NCBI RefSeq assembly: GCF_002158905.1
Contig: NZ_CP021431.1
Location: 3,426,001 to 3,490,000 of the forward strand
Direction: 5' to 3'
Source of the DNA: Yoonia vestfoldensis
GTDB lineage: Bacteria > Pseudomonadota > Alphaproteobacteria > Rhodobacterales > Rhodobacteraceae
Length of the DNA stretch: 64,000 bases
The notes below the pieces were generated by a model. The model had not been told where the DNA came from. It worked only from the letters and a program-made list of their open reading frames with translations, and searched no databases. The first letter of the stretch is position 1. Every line of letters begins with the position of its first letter. A program made the translations under genes and the position numbers. Shown one piece after another: positions 18,801 through 27,120 of this stretch.

Positions 18801-19804
18801 GGGTTGGCCTCATAGGTCGCCCCGAATTGCATCGGATCGGTGACAATCTCGATTTCACCGGTGCCCTCGTCGCCAAAGTTAAAGCTGCTTGCCTGGCCGG
18901 TCAGGGCCGCTGGCTGGGATGGCACCCGGTTATTCTGTTCATCAAGCTTGTAAAGCGGCGAGCTTTTCTGCTCGAGCGTATAGCTCGCATCCGGAACGGT
19001 CGTCGTCTGGTTGCCAAAGCGGTCGATGAAGATCTGTTCGTTGGACCTGGTGACAGCGGGCACCAGGTCAGGCGGCACCACCTCGTCATTGATGACAAGG
19101 CGGGTTTCGAATTTATTGGTCGGGTCTTCGGCCGTCGCACGCTGGGTCTTGATGAAATAGACGGTCGCAATCGTCGGATTGCCGAGGTCATCAAAGATGG
19201 TGAAGGATGTCGAATTGGTAAAGCTTTCGGGATCTTCGGGATCAAAGGCATAGCCATCCGCGAACTTTTCCTTTTCCGTCACCACATCGGCGCTGGCAGG
19301 CACGTTGACCGCCAGATCAACCTTGGACGTCGCCTGCGGGTCGCCCGATGTCACCGGCAACCGCAGCGGAGACGCGCTGTTGATATCCTTGGCCGTGACC
19401 GATCCGTCTTCGTTGACGGGATAGGCCAGCAGGAACTGCCCCGAACTGTCCACCACGTTGCGGTTATTGTCGACGTTGAACGACCCGTTGCGCGTATAGA
19501 CCACCTGCGTCGATGTCAGGCTGGGCTTGAGCGCGAAAAACCCCTGCCCGGAAATCGCCATGTCCAGCGCGTTCAACGACGAGGCGATATTGCCCTGCGT
19601 GAACTGCTGCTTGACGCCCTTGAGGATCGCGCCAGAGCCAATCGAGGAAGAAGAATTCTGCAAGGGCGATGTTGCAAAGATATCGCCGAATTCCGCGCGT
19701 GAGCGCTTGAAACCTGTCGTGCCCACGTTGGCAATGTTGTTCGAGGTCGCCGAAATATCGGATTGCGCGCCGTTAAGTCCGGTCAAGGCTGTGTAAAAAG
19801 ACAT
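15842..19804 (-). CDS. flgE: Giant flagellar hook protein FlgE, 1320 aa
   Basis: The ends are classic FlgE: LTGLNGAQSDISATSNNIAN with VGTTGFKRSRAEFGDIF, then ISGQGFFALKP, and C-terminal IQSGALERSNVDITEELVNL with LITAQRNFQAASKAIETSTQ. The standard FlgE second domain (FTIFDDLGNPTIATVYFIK) is at about residues 200-225. The region from about 330 to 1150 is a long insert of beta-type, Asp/Thr-rich sequence, making the protein two to three times the usual 400-500 aa. Such a hook subunit would carry extra surface domains. It lies between flgD (34-base gap) and flgF. The frame is intact. Confidence 0.93.
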   Translation of the reverse strand: MSFYTALTGLNGAQSDISATSNNIANVGTTGFKRSRAEFGDIFATSPLQNSSSSIGSGAILKGVKQQFTQGNIASSLNALDMAISGQGFFALKPSLTSTQVVYTRNGSFNVDNNRNVVDSSGQFLLAYPVNEDGSVTAKDINSASPLRLPVTSGDPQATSKVDLAVNVPASADVVTEKEKFADGYAFDPEDPESFTNSTSFTIFDDLGNPTIATVYFIKTQRATAEDPTNKFETRLVINDEVVPPDLVPAVTRSNEQIFIDRFGNQTTTVPDASYTLEQKSSPLYKLDEQNNRVPSQPAALTGQASSFNFGDEGTGEIEIVTDPMQFGATYEANPDANQGVYWGRDFLLVNIDDGTRPVSIDVRAGRYNAEQLAAEVERAINAAHDDSRKLEIQKGVDDKISIQLFQPTTSGEAPVRSTPLEVDLLQPSFVSIQAGMDLSESTSPNFDLDVFLAHAQTRLNAALNSEPAFVPGAADKQFAQLTGSAKISVPPADPEVFDFDYTTRDLGITTVSSSSAKWGIGYSNGEFTVSDLGGTAAVGDTITITFSDTALADLTVAIPSAADAASVLDEIETELGDPGYFGTALLTEDDTSTPTRDFAIQKERHLAYTNVGNRPGVAVFDQKLGVATADSSITLDAQNNRLLITLGTGLGASLSVDDTILLMGANDDAQALNGRSFRITAIDGDQIEIATGALGLPENDIDIAGADYFVLSGRSSDVEAYFEGAALEVEGSATSFNNQRLVVRETDAARHAYTDAQLDADFDVNIFGDFVGNVTGSDATASILGLDSPVTAMAWVDELNPPIKIAYDAATQSIVFNVDHTTLGPGGAISNLSAIQVSSTSNSGVNAFGLAGSSSPRVEITSATSVQGQPFVFDGANQGDGPTRFGAKVSYDREARAFTFESGTTGEAIAQDKALGVPTAQKASNIQVGRYEIDPTTKAAKIQPGAVDLASRVLAQGENDLMGVGGSKNVAFAAGTGLQSTPARAIGAPATDPLNSNPVFLNPANRETTFNVSVNGINAVIEIPGGNYIGSTLAERLQERINQMQDPATGRTIGGVTVRYQPNDNNFVFTTGTTGSDSTIRVRGPAKLGLDDVPLGIGSVPTIANLVQATNENGVPLFVNENGEIVDSEPDNLVEGYFPLYLNEGELTFDKTGRLISPQGLTRYEAQTETFSISLDIDYSASSQLATPFVVNNLEQNGFTSGRLDGLSIDATGLLRANYTNGQNKPLGKIVLANFNNQNGLKQVGNATFVQTASSGDPIIGEAGTEGFGSIQSGALERSNVDITEELVNLITAQRNFQAASKAIETSTQLTQTIINIRT

Positions 19805-19838
19805 GCGTAGTTCCCTTGATTGAGGTTAGTGCTCCGCC

Positions 19839-20540
19839 CTAAAGGCGGAACCGCAGGACTTCTGCGGCGCTGACGTCGCCGTAGTCTTTGGTTTCAAGCA
19901 ACCCAGCGCCATTGGTGGCCGTATTGGATGTGCCGATGACCTGTGCATAGACATTGGGCATCAGGCTTTGGACGCCTTCGCCATCGCCGTAATTCACAAG
20001 AACATCGAGACGCACGCCACGCGACCCGTCGCGATATTGCTCGGGCAGATCGGTCCAGGCAAAGCCGGACAGACCGCTTGCCTGCCCACCCATATCCAGC
20101 ATGTGCAGGCTTTCTCCGGTCGTGGCGTCGAGGAATTCAATCCGCGTATCAACGGATGCACGTTCCAATTCGATCGCACCGTGGATTTCGCCGTTATCAT
20201 CGGCTCGGGCCAGGTTTCCGGGGATCATCACCGAATGGCCAAGATAATTCACCGATGACGCAACCCGGAACTGCCCCATCTGATCGGCGATGCCTGACAT
20301 TGTCTCGGACATCTTGCTGATCCCGGCAACAGACGAAAACTGCGCCATCTGTGCAATGAAATCCCCGTTATCCATCGGGGCAAAAGGGTCCTGGTTCTGC
20401 AATTGGGCGGTCATCAGCTTTAGAAAATCTGTCTGCCCCAATTCCTCTTTTGGTACGGCATTCTTGTCCTGGGTCGTGCTTATGCCCAGCTTGGACAGCA
20501 ACGCGTTCTGCGCGGCCAAACTTTTGTTATCAACATCCAT
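19839..20540 (-). CDS. flgD: Hook-cap / hook assembly scaffold FlgD
   Basis: A 233-aa protein with the FlgD N-terminal signature GQTDFLKLMTAQLQNQDPFA followed by PMDNGDFIAQMAQFSSV, and a C-terminal half of the FlgD Ig/Tudor type. FlgD caps the growing hook so that FlgE can polymerise, and is discarded afterwards. It follows flgC by 13 bases. Confidence 0.94.
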   Translation of the reverse strand: MDVDNKSLAAQNALLSKLGISTTQDKNAVPKEELGQTDFLKLMTAQLQNQDPFAPMDNGDFIAQMAQFSSVAGISKMSETMSGIADQMGQFRVASSVNYLGHSVMIPGNLARADDNGEIHGAIELERASVDTRIEFLDATTGESLHMLDMGGQASGLSGFAWTDLPEQYRDGSRGVRLDVLVNYGDGEGVQSLMPNVYAQVIGTSNTATNGAGLLETKDYGDVSAAEVLRFRL

Positions 20541-20553
20541 CTATTCCGCTCCC

Positions 20554-20973
20554 TTAAGACTTGCCCATATCCACGGTGCGCAGCATCAGCGTGCGCATCG
20601 TGGTCAGCACTTCGAGGTTGTTTTGATATTGGCGGCTGGCCTCCAGCATATCGACCAGCTCTTCGTTCATGTCGACGGGGGGCAGGTAAACAAAGCCCTC
20701 TGCGTCAGCCATCGGATGGCCCGGCTCGTGTACGCGCTGCGGTTCACGGTCCAAAGAGACGATCTCTTTGACATCCACCGTCGCGCGCTCGGCATTCTTT
20801 AGCCCACCCTCAAAGGCGGTGCGGAAAACCGGGCGCAAAGGGCGGAACGTCTCTTCTGGGCTGCCCGCACGCGTATTGGCATTCGCGATATTCGACGCCA
20901 CGGTATTCAGACGGACCATCTGCGCGGCCATCGAGCGGCCTGCAATGTCAAATACGTTCTTGATATCAGCCAT
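20554..20973 (-). CDS. flgC: Flagellar proximal rod protein FlgC
   Basis: A 139-aa rod protein with MVRLNTVASNIANANTRAGS at the N-terminus and VDMNEELVDMLEASRQYQNN near the C-terminus, as expected for FlgC. Its start codon overlaps the flgB stop (TAATG), so the two are translationally coupled. Confidence 0.94.
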   Translation of the reverse strand: MADIKNVFDIAGRSMAAQMVRLNTVASNIANANTRAGSPEETFRPLRPVFRTAFEGGLKNAERATVDVKEIVSLDREPQRVHEPGHPMADAEGFVYLPPVDMNEELVDMLEASRQYQNNLEVLTTMRTLMLRTVDMGKS

Positions 20974-21359
20974 TATTCCCCCTTGATCGCGGTCATCAGG
21001 CCGGAAATCCGGCGGTTCAGAAAGGACAGCGTCGTCATGTAGCGCAGGGAATTCTCTGAGAATTCCATTTGCTCGACCGACAGTTCGACCGTATTGCCGT
21101 CCAAAGACGGGTTCAGCGGCACGCGATATTGCACGCCATTGCCTGAGACACCTGCAAGATTGTCGATATGACGGGCGCTTGTCTTGCGCACGGGGCTATC
21201 CCCGACCTGACGCGCAAGCTCGCGGTCAAAATCCATATCACGCGCCTTATAGCCCGGCGTGCCGGCATTGGCGATATTCGAGGCCAGCATGTTGTTGCGC
21301 TTTTCCCGCAGGGAAAGCGTCGATGCCTGAAAAGCAATATGATCTTTTATTGCGCTCAC
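20973..21359 (-). CDS. flgB: Flagellar proximal rod protein FlgB
   Basis: A 128-aa rod protein starting at GTG 21359, with a GAGGAC ribosome site upstream. Key motifs are [20 protein letters not shown] and the C-terminal [20 protein letters not shown]. The open frame continues upstream to 21521, but that part crosses the sigma-54 promoter and has no rod-family sequence. First gene of the flgBCDEFGHIJKL run. Confidence 0.92.
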   Translation of the reverse strand: MSAIKDHIAFQASTLSLREKRNNMLASNIANAGTPGYKARDMDFDRELARQVGDSPVRKTSARHIDNLAGVSGNGVQYRVPLNPSLDGNTVELSVEQMEFSENSLRYMTTLSFLNRRISGLMTAIKGE

Positions 21360-21385
21360 TTTTATCGTCCTCGCAGCCCGTGTTC

Positions 21386-21400
21386 TGGTCCGAGATTTGC
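21386..21400 (+). promoter_or_regulatory. Sigma-54 promoter candidate, rightward, for the 239-aa gene
   Basis: TGGTCCGAGATTTGC has the -24 GG and -12 TTGC with correct spacing and two mismatches in the -24 box. The predicted start near 21411 is 22 bases before the gene at 21434. Its -12 box shares the TTGCAA hexamer with the opposing flgB promoter. Confidence 0.5.
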
Positions 21401-21413
21401 AAGTTGGGTGCCA
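21399..21413 (-). promoter_or_regulatory. Sigma-54 promoter of the flgB operon
   Basis: Minus-strand TGGCACCCAACTTGC is a full consensus match at -24 (TGGCAC) and -12 (TTGC). The predicted start is near 21388, about 29 bases before the flgB GTG. It would be served by the FleQ/FleT pair encoded at the left end of the cluster. Confidence 0.85.
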
Positions 21414-21433
21414 AACCAATGGCGGAGACGAAA

Positions 21434-22153
21434 ATGGTTGAAAAATCTTCAAAGCCCCGGCGCGCGGCACCCAAACCCGGCGGCGCAAAGGCATCGGGCC
21501 AATCGGGCGCACAGCTTTCACCCAAAGCCCAGCCCGAGCGGAAACCCGAAACCCGGCGCAAACGGCTGACGCTGCAAGAACGCATCATGGAACATCTTGC
21601 CGACATCCCTGCGTTGCTGGCTGTCTCGACACTGTCCGAAATGCTGCGCGATACCGCGCATCGCCCGACACGATTGGCGATCCAGAAGGCCCGGATCGAT
21701 GTGCTGCGCGCGCGCACAATCGCCTGCCGCCTTGGCAAGCCTGCGGATGGTTCTATCACGCTGGCGGCCTTGCTGAACCGCAATGCCAATGGCGATGCCC
21801 CCCCGGTGGAAACACCGCCACCCCCCGCAGAAGAGGCGCAGACACCGCCCCCAGCGCCAGAGACCGCACCACCAGCAGAGCCGCAACAGGACATGCGGAT
21901 CGAATTGACCGAGGCGCATATCCACCAAGGCATTCAATTGCCCAAAGGTGCCACGCTTGTGGTCAATGCGGCGATCGGCGCAAACCTGATCGACATGGGC
22001 GTCGCCAAACTGGCCCCCGATCTGGCCCCCGATCTGGCCCCAGATGCGGCACCAGACGAGGACAGCGCCGACCCCGCCGAAGATGGCGCCGAACCCGATC
22101 AGGACGCGGATAAAACCGACGAGCTTGATGAGCAAGATAGACCATCATCCTGA
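21434..22153 (+). CDS. Unknown Pro/Asp-rich protein divergent from flgB
   Basis: A 239-aa protein. The start at 21434 is chosen for its GGAG ribosome site; an upstream ATG at 21419 is weaker. Residues 1-45 are basic and Pro-rich, about 46-115 form a predicted helical domain ([20 protein letters not shown]), 120-150 is a Pro/Ala linker, and a second short domain ([20 protein letters not shown]) precedes a very acidic tail. The tail contains a DNA-level tandem repeat giving [12 protein letters not shown]. No signal peptide or membrane segment is seen. I do not recognise the family. A shared sigma-54 control region with flgB suggests a cytosolic flagellar accessory or regulatory factor. Confidence 0.7.
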   Translation: MVEKSSKPRRAAPKPGGAKASGQSGAQLSPKAQPERKPETRRKRLTLQERIMEHLADIPALLAVSTLSEMLRDTAHRPTRLAIQKARIDVLRARTIACRLGKPADGSITLAALLNRNANGDAPPVETPPPPAEEAQTPPPAPETAPPAEPQQDMRIELTEAHIHQGIQLPKGATLVVNAAIGANLIDMGVAKLAPDLAPDLAPDAAPDEDSADPAEDGAEPDQDADKTDELDEQDRPSS

Positions 22154-22210
22154 CTTTCTGCCGATCACCGCAACCGCAGCTTTCACCTTCACATCGTTCG
22201 GAGCTTTCCA

Positions 22211-22555
22211 ATGCCGCTAACCACTTCTTTTCCGCTGACGGCAACCTTGCTGCTTTTTGCAGGGCTGACGGATTGTCAGGCGCTGAACAGGTTCACGCAG
22301 GAAAGCTATGATTGCACCGCGACGGCCGCACCCCTTGGCCGGATCGTCTTTACCAAGACATCACAGGGGGCGGTCGGCGTGATCGAAGGCGCAAGCCCCG
22401 ACAAGATCACCATCACGGCAATAACGGATACCCAGATCGACGCCGATTGGGGCGGAGAGCCGGTCCAGATCCAACGGGGAACCGGCCGGGTGCTGTTCAC
22501 CCGCAATGCCATCGTGTCTTCTTATGCCTGCAAGGCGGCGCAGTTTCGCATGTAA
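22211..22555 (+). CDS. Small exported protein upstream of fliD
   Basis: A 114-aa protein with an N-terminal hydrophobic signal (FPLTATLLLFAGLTDC) and a short beta-rich mature part. A cysteine follows the signal, but LTDC is a poor lipobox, so lipoprotein status is doubtful. Two further cysteines (YDCTAT, YACKAA) could form a disulfide. Function unknown. It lies 57 bases after the preceding gene and 65 before fliD. Confidence 0.6.
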   Translation: MPLTTSFPLTATLLLFAGLTDCQALNRFTQESYDCTATAAPLGRIVFTKTSQGAVGVIEGASPDKITITAITDTQIDADWGGEPVQIQRGTGRVLFTRNAIVSSYACKAAQFRM

Positions 22556-22620
22556 TCGCCGCATGGCGTTAAACCTTGCGGCCAATCTGTCGTTTCTTGC
22601 TGTGATACAGGAGCAAACCA

Positions 22621-24270
22621 ATGGCTGAAATCAAGCCCGATATTCTGTCCACGGTCAGCCGTGGCGGCAGCGGTATCGAGATCAGGCAGCTTGTCACCAG
22701 CCTTGTCGCGGCTGAAACAAGCGGCGAACGCTCGCTGAACCAACGGCGGCTGGACGATACCAATACGACGATATCCGCCATGGGCCAGCTGTCGCAGCAA
22801 GTTGGCACATTCAAGGATGCGATGGCCGCTGTTGCACAGGCCGCGTCGCGTCAGGCGTCCTCCTCGACCAATGCGATCACTTTCGAGGTGACCAACGCGG
22901 CGCTGGCCAGCGATGTCTCCGCATCGGTCAGCGTCGAACAGCTGGCATCCGAACAGGTGCTTAGCTTTCGGTTTGACGCATCGGTGACCCCGACCAGCGC
23001 GGTCAAGCAAGGCGCTGTGGCCTTGAATACAGACGCATGGGACGATGATCGCAATTTCACGATTGATGCCAGTAACGATACGCTTTCCGGTCTGACCAAG
23101 CAGCTGAATGCAATCGACGGCGTCACCGCATCGCTGCTGGACACCGGGACAGGCTATGCGCTGATCGTCAAATCGCGCGCGGGCGAAAGCAATGCCCTTG
23201 ATGCGGATTCGATCACCGCGATCAAGACAGCGCTGAACATCGCCGATGGCGCGGCAGATGGCGTCACTGATGCCACCAACAATCCGCTGGGTGTGTCCAG
23301 CACTGTGGTCGCCGCGCAAGATGCGCTTTTGCTGGTCGATGGTGTCACCGTCCAGCGCAGCGAAAATACATTCGAGGATCTTTTTCCGGGCCATAAGGTC
23401 ACTTTGAACGCTGTCGGCACGTCAACGCTGGCCTCTGCTGACACCAGCACATCGGTGCAAGAGCGGATCAACAGCTTTCTGACAATCGCAAACGACCTGA
23501 AATCCTACCTGACCGAGGCAACACAGCGCGGGCTGAACGGCGCTGAACCCGGCCCGCTGGCCGGGGATGTCGCCGCGCAATCCGTTTTGTCGCGGATCCG
23601 CAACATTGCCACCCAGCCGATCAACGGCTTTGGTGCCGAACCGGTCTTTCTGGCCCAGATCGGGATCCAGACCGAACGCGACGGCACATTGACGCTGAAC
23701 AGCGCCCGGTTCGAACGCGCAATGGCGGAAAACCCCGATATCGTGGATGCGCTTTTTTCAACAAAATACAGCAGCAACGATCCGGATGTGACAGTCACCG
23801 GCCTCAGCTTTGCGCCTCCCAAGGTCGGGTCCTATGCTTTGGTCTATGATCCCTCGACATCGCCCGCGACCGCCACGCTGGACGGTCAGGCGCTGAGCGT
23901 GACAACCAACAGCGCAGGCAAGATCGTGCTGCGCGCATCGGAGGGCGATGCCAATGGGCTGCAAATCGTGCTTGGCAGCAACGAAAGCCTGACGACAACA
24001 GTGCGCTACGGCCAAAGCATGGCCGATCAGCTAAAGACCTATGGTGAAACCCTGCTGGGCGCGTCAGGCATCATCGCGCGGCGCGAAACAGAGCTTTCGA
24101 ACAATCTGGCGGGATTCGAGACCAATCTGGAAGATATCGAAACCAAGGCCGCCGCCTTGACCGAACGCTACAATATCCGCTTTGGCCGGATGGAGGCGGT
24201 GATCACCAGCCTGAACAAGACCGGCGAATATATGCAAAGCCTGATGGATGCCTGGAACGCCGATAGATAA
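22621..24270 (+). CDS. fliD: Flagellar filament cap protein FliD (HAP2)
   Basis: A 549-aa filament cap. The N-terminal domain has SGIEIRQLVTSLVAAETSGE, the central part AQDALLLVDGVTVQRSENTF with EDLFPGHKVTL, and the C-terminal coiled-coil ends LTERYNIRFGRMEAVITSLN. FliD forms the cap under which flagellin assembles. An AGGAG ribosome site precedes the ATG. A sigma-54-like sequence upstream has wrong spacing, so FliA control is more likely, though no clear sigma-28 promoter was seen. Confidence 0.93.
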   Translation: MAEIKPDILSTVSRGGSGIEIRQLVTSLVAAETSGERSLNQRRLDDTNTTISAMGQLSQQVGTFKDAMAAVAQAASRQASSSTNAITFEVTNAALASDVSASVSVEQLASEQVLSFRFDASVTPTSAVKQGAVALNTDAWDDDRNFTIDASNDTLSGLTKQLNAIDGVTASLLDTGTGYALIVKSRAGESNALDADSITAIKTALNIADGAADGVTDATNNPLGVSSTVVAAQDALLLVDGVTVQRSENTFEDLFPGHKVTLNAVGTSTLASADTSTSVQERINSFLTIANDLKSYLTEATQRGLNGAEPGPLAGDVAAQSVLSRIRNIATQPINGFGAEPVFLAQIGIQTERDGTLTLNSARFERAMAENPDIVDALFSTKYSSNDPDVTVTGLSFAPPKVGSYALVYDPSTSPATATLDGQALSVTTNSAGKIVLRASEGDANGLQIVLGSNESLTTTVRYGQSMADQLKTYGETLLGASGIIARRETELSNNLAGFETNLEDIETKAAALTERYNIRFGRMEAVITSLNKTGEYMQSLMDAWNADR

Positions 24271-24347
24271 ATGTGATGCAATCACGCGCCGTCCGACCCA
24301 ATGGGGACCGGGCCGTGCTGCTGTTGCGATATCTTTTGACCGGAAAG

Positions 24348-24423
24348 TGGTGCCGCTGAAGGGACTCGAACCCCCGACCCCATCATTACGAATGATGTGC
24401 TCTACCAGCTGAGCTACAGCGGC
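24348..24423 (-). tRNA. tRNA-Thr (anticodon CGU)
   Basis: The 76-base minus-strand sequence forms a full cloverleaf: acceptor arms GCCGCTG and CAGCGGC, a D arm TAGCTCAGCTGGTAGAGC, an anticodon stem CATCA/TGATG around loop TTCGTAA (anticodon CGT), a T arm with GGTTCGAGTCC, and an encoded CCA end. It reads the threonine codon ACG. It appears intact. Confidence 0.96.
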
Positions 24424-24467
24424 GTACCGGAGCGGGACATAGCATCCCGATCAGGCGTCGAAAAGCG

Positions 24468-25892
24468 CTATTTTGCCGCGTCATCAGCCAGGCTGTCGTC
24501 CTGCAAAGGCGGGGACCCGACGATCAGCGGCAGCATCTCGGTGCTGGCGGGCATCGCCATTTCGCCGGGCGGTGGCCGTTTCCATGACAGCGTGTCGAAT
24601 GCGGCACAATTACCGCAGACAGGCACCCAATGCGGATGGATATGCTGGCATTTGTCACAGATCCATTGCGGGCCGCGCGCGGCCGTCAGCGCGCGGGTCA
24701 GCCAGCCGCGCACCACGGCATCTTCGGCACCGGCCCCGCGTTCGATGGCGGCCATCAGCGCCAGGCTGCGCGCGGTCGGATCGGTGTCAACCAGATCGGC
24801 GATATCGCGGCGCGCGGCTGGGAAATCCTCGGCGGCGATATGCAATTCGGCCATCAGCATCTTGGTTTCGGGGTGATCCGGCGCGGCCTTTGTCAGGGTT
24901 CCGAACCGTTTGAGCCGGGCCGCCGCTGTCTCATCCGGCACGATTTCGGCAAAAGCGGTGGCAATATCGGGATGCGGTTGTGCGGTCCATGTCTTGACCA
25001 GCACACGCGACGCATAGCGCGCATTGCCCTGCGCAATATAGCCACGCGCAGCCATGACAGCGGCAGGGATCAGGTCGGGCGACAAGCGGTTCGCCTCGAT
25101 CGCGGCCTCGCGGGCTTCGATCGGATTGCCCTCGTCCAGAATATCGCGCGCCTCTGACAGGGCCAGCACGGCATCGCGGCGTTGATGCACGTCGCGTGGC
25201 AAGGTGCCGGATTTCAGTTTCGCACCCAGCGTCTGGCGCGCGCCTTTCCAATCGGCCTTATCGGCCTGCAATTGCAGCAAAACATCCTGCGTCTCGGCAT
25301 GTTTCGGCTTTAGCGCAAAAGCCTTTTGCGCCAGTTTGAGCGCAAGCTCTGTATCGCCTTCTGCCAGCTTCTGCTTCATGATACCGCGCACCCCGACAAA
25401 ACGGGTGCGATCATCGGCCAGCAGTTTCTTATAGGTCTCTTCGGCCTTGCGCCGGTCGCCTGTCATTTCAGCAGCCTGCGCGGTCAAAAGATTGGTCAGC
25501 TGCGGCTGGTGCAGGTATTTTTCCGCGCGCGCGGCCTTGGTCATGGCCAGATGCCCCTCGCCCGAGGCCAGCGCCATCATGCCCTCAGACAGCGCCTCAT
25601 ATCCTTTGCGTTCGCGGTTGCGGTCGAAATAGCGCGAAATCGCGGTCTCGTCGCCATTCAGGAAATGATAGCTGGCCAGCAGAAAGGCCAGCATCCGCAG
25701 GCCGAGCCAGACCAGCGCGACAAGCCCCACCAGCACAAACACCATTTCAAGGGTCGTCAGCGTGAATTCGATCCCCGCGACCGCAATCGTCGCCCCGCCA
25801 TCCACATCATAAAGCAGCGTGGCACCATAGGTCAGCGCGGTGACCGTCAGGATGAAAGCGGTGATTTTTATCAATGACCAGATCATATGCAT
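24468..25892 (-). CDS. hemY: HemY-like TPR membrane protein
   Basis: A 474-aa protein with two N-terminal transmembrane helices (about residues 4-26 and 40-65) and TPR-like helical repeats over the rest, matching the HemY N-domain family. A C-terminal CXXC-CXXC cluster (WICDKCQHIHPHWVPVCGNC) is a plausible rubredoxin-like zinc knuckle. HemY lies with haem-biosynthesis genes in many proteobacteria, but its enzymatic role is unclear. ATG 25892 is chosen six bases after the preceding stop; ATG 25886 is equally possible. The longer frame to 25976 overlaps the upstream gene. Confidence 0.82.
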   Translation of the reverse strand: MHMIWSLIKITAFILTVTALTYGATLLYDVDGGATIAVAGIEFTLTTLEMVFVLVGLVALVWLGLRMLAFLLASYHFLNGDETAISRYFDRNRERKGYEALSEGMMALASGEGHLAMTKAARAEKYLHQPQLTNLLTAQAAEMTGDRRKAEETYKKLLADDRTRFVGVRGIMKQKLAEGDTELALKLAQKAFALKPKHAETQDVLLQLQADKADWKGARQTLGAKLKSGTLPRDVHQRRDAVLALSEARDILDEGNPIEAREAAIEANRLSPDLIPAAVMAARGYIAQGNARYASRVLVKTWTAQPHPDIATAFAEIVPDETAAARLKRFGTLTKAAPDHPETKMLMAELHIAAEDFPAARRDIADLVDTDPTARSLALMAAIERGAGAEDAVVRGWLTRALTAARGPQWICDKCQHIHPHWVPVCGNCAAFDTLSWKRPPPGEMAMPASTEMLPLIVGSPPLQDDSLADDAAK

Positions 25893-25897
25893 CGCTT

Positions 25898-27034
25898 TCA
25901 ATTCGCGTTCAGGGAAGCGGCGAGCATGTCGACCGCCGCAATGGCATCGGCCCGCGCCTCGGCCAGAGCCAGCCAATCGGATAATTCCGCGCGCGCGACC
26001 TCTGGCAATTGTGCGATTTCGGCCAGCGCGTCATCCAGCAGACCCGCGCGCAATGCGGCCTGCGCGCGCGACAGGATCGCATCGACATCATCGCCCGCGC
26101 GCGGATTGACCGACCGGACCTGAAACTGGTTGCGTAAAAACGCCCCGACACCGGTGTCATCCTCGCCCGCGACACCTTCGGCGCGCGCAATCGTCAGCGC
26201 AGCACGGGCATAGGCGGGAAAACTGTCCTGCAAGGCCATCAGCGGCGGCACGCCGTCCTGCACCGCCAGCAAGGCGGCGGGTGCGGGGGCGTCCAGCAGA
26301 TCCTCTAGATCAGCAAGCACAGCACCCAGGGGCGCGCCACTTTCGACGCCGGTCTGCAACCTTGCCAGTGCGGCACGTCCGGCAGCGGCACGGGCGGCGG
26401 CAGCGGCGTTTTCTTCGATTGCGGCGGCCTCGGCGCGGGCGGCATCCAATTGTGTTTTTGCCATCTCGGTCAATTCGGTCAGCTCGGCGCGCAACGCGGC
26501 AACATCTGCCCCAAAACCCGCAGCGCTGGTGTCGGCAGCGTCACCCGTGGGCGGCGCGGCGGGCCTTGTCTCGAGCGCGGCAATCCTGTCTTCGAGCGCT
26601 GCAGCCAGCGCAGCAAGCTCGGCCTGCCCCGCGACAAGAGGCGCCAGATCGACATCTGGTTCTGCATTCAGCTGTTGCTGGATCGCGGCGATACGGGCGT
26701 CTTGTGCGGCCAGCAGATCCTGCAAATCCATCTGTGCGGATGGCAGCGTCAGGCTGGCCACGGCAAATCCGATCCCCCCCGCGACCAGCCCGCCCAGCAG
26801 CATCGGCAGCAAACCGCTGCGGGTGGCAGGGGCGGGCGCGGGCGGCAGCACGGCGGGTTCGGGTGCGGCTTGGGGTTGGTCCTTCTCGGGTGTGATACGT
26901 GCGTGATATTCCGGCGGAACAGCATCCGCAGCGGATGATGCTTCCTGCGCCGATTCGACCAATGCTGCCGTGTCAGCAGGTGCTTTGCGCGGCTTGGCAG
27001 CGGCCCGAGGCCTTTTGGCAGGCTGTTTCACCAT
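25898..27034 (-). CDS. Mic60/mitofilin-like inner-membrane protein
   Basis: A 378-aa protein with a basic Lys/Pro/Ala-rich N-terminus (about 1-60), one transmembrane helix (about 75-97, LLPMLLGGLVAGGIGFAVAS), a long Ala/Glu coiled coil (about 100-225), and a helical C-terminal domain resembling the mitofilin signature. Alphaproteobacterial Mic60 homologues shape intracytoplasmic membranes and are encoded near hemD and hemY, as here. ATG 27034 is preferred for its AGAGG ribosome site; the frame extends to 27058. Confidence 0.82.
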   Translation of the reverse strand: MVKQPAKRPRAAAKPRKAPADTAALVESAQEASSAADAVPPEYHARITPEKDQPQAAPEPAVLPPAPAPATRSGLLPMLLGGLVAGGIGFAVASLTLPSAQMDLQDLLAAQDARIAAIQQQLNAEPDVDLAPLVAGQAELAALAAALEDRIAALETRPAAPPTGDAADTSAAGFGADVAALRAELTELTEMAKTQLDAARAEAAAIEENAAAAARAAAGRAALARLQTGVESGAPLGAVLADLEDLLDAPAPAALLAVQDGVPPLMALQDSFPAYARAALTIARAEGVAGEDDTGVGAFLRNQFQVRSVNPRAGDDVDAILSRAQAALRAGLLDDALAEIAQLPEVARAELSDWLALAEARADAIAAVDMLAASLNAN

Positions 27035-27120
27035 TTTCGCCTCTTCCCATCCCATCAAGTGCCCATCGCAACTGAGGCAACATTAAACGACCTGTCACCG
27101 CTCCTCAAGCAAGGGGCGGA

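Noticed and set aside
21434..22153. FlgM or FlgN identity for the gene divergent from flgB
   Set aside because: Position would suit, but length, Pro-rich linkers and acidic tail do not match either family.
22154..22210. GCCGATCA as a sigma-28 -10 box before the small exported gene
   Set aside because: No TAAA-like -35 at the proper spacing.
22564..22579. TGGCGTTAAACCTTGC before fliD as a sigma-54 promoter
   Set aside because: The GG-to-GC distance is one base too long, which sigma-54 does not normally tolerate.
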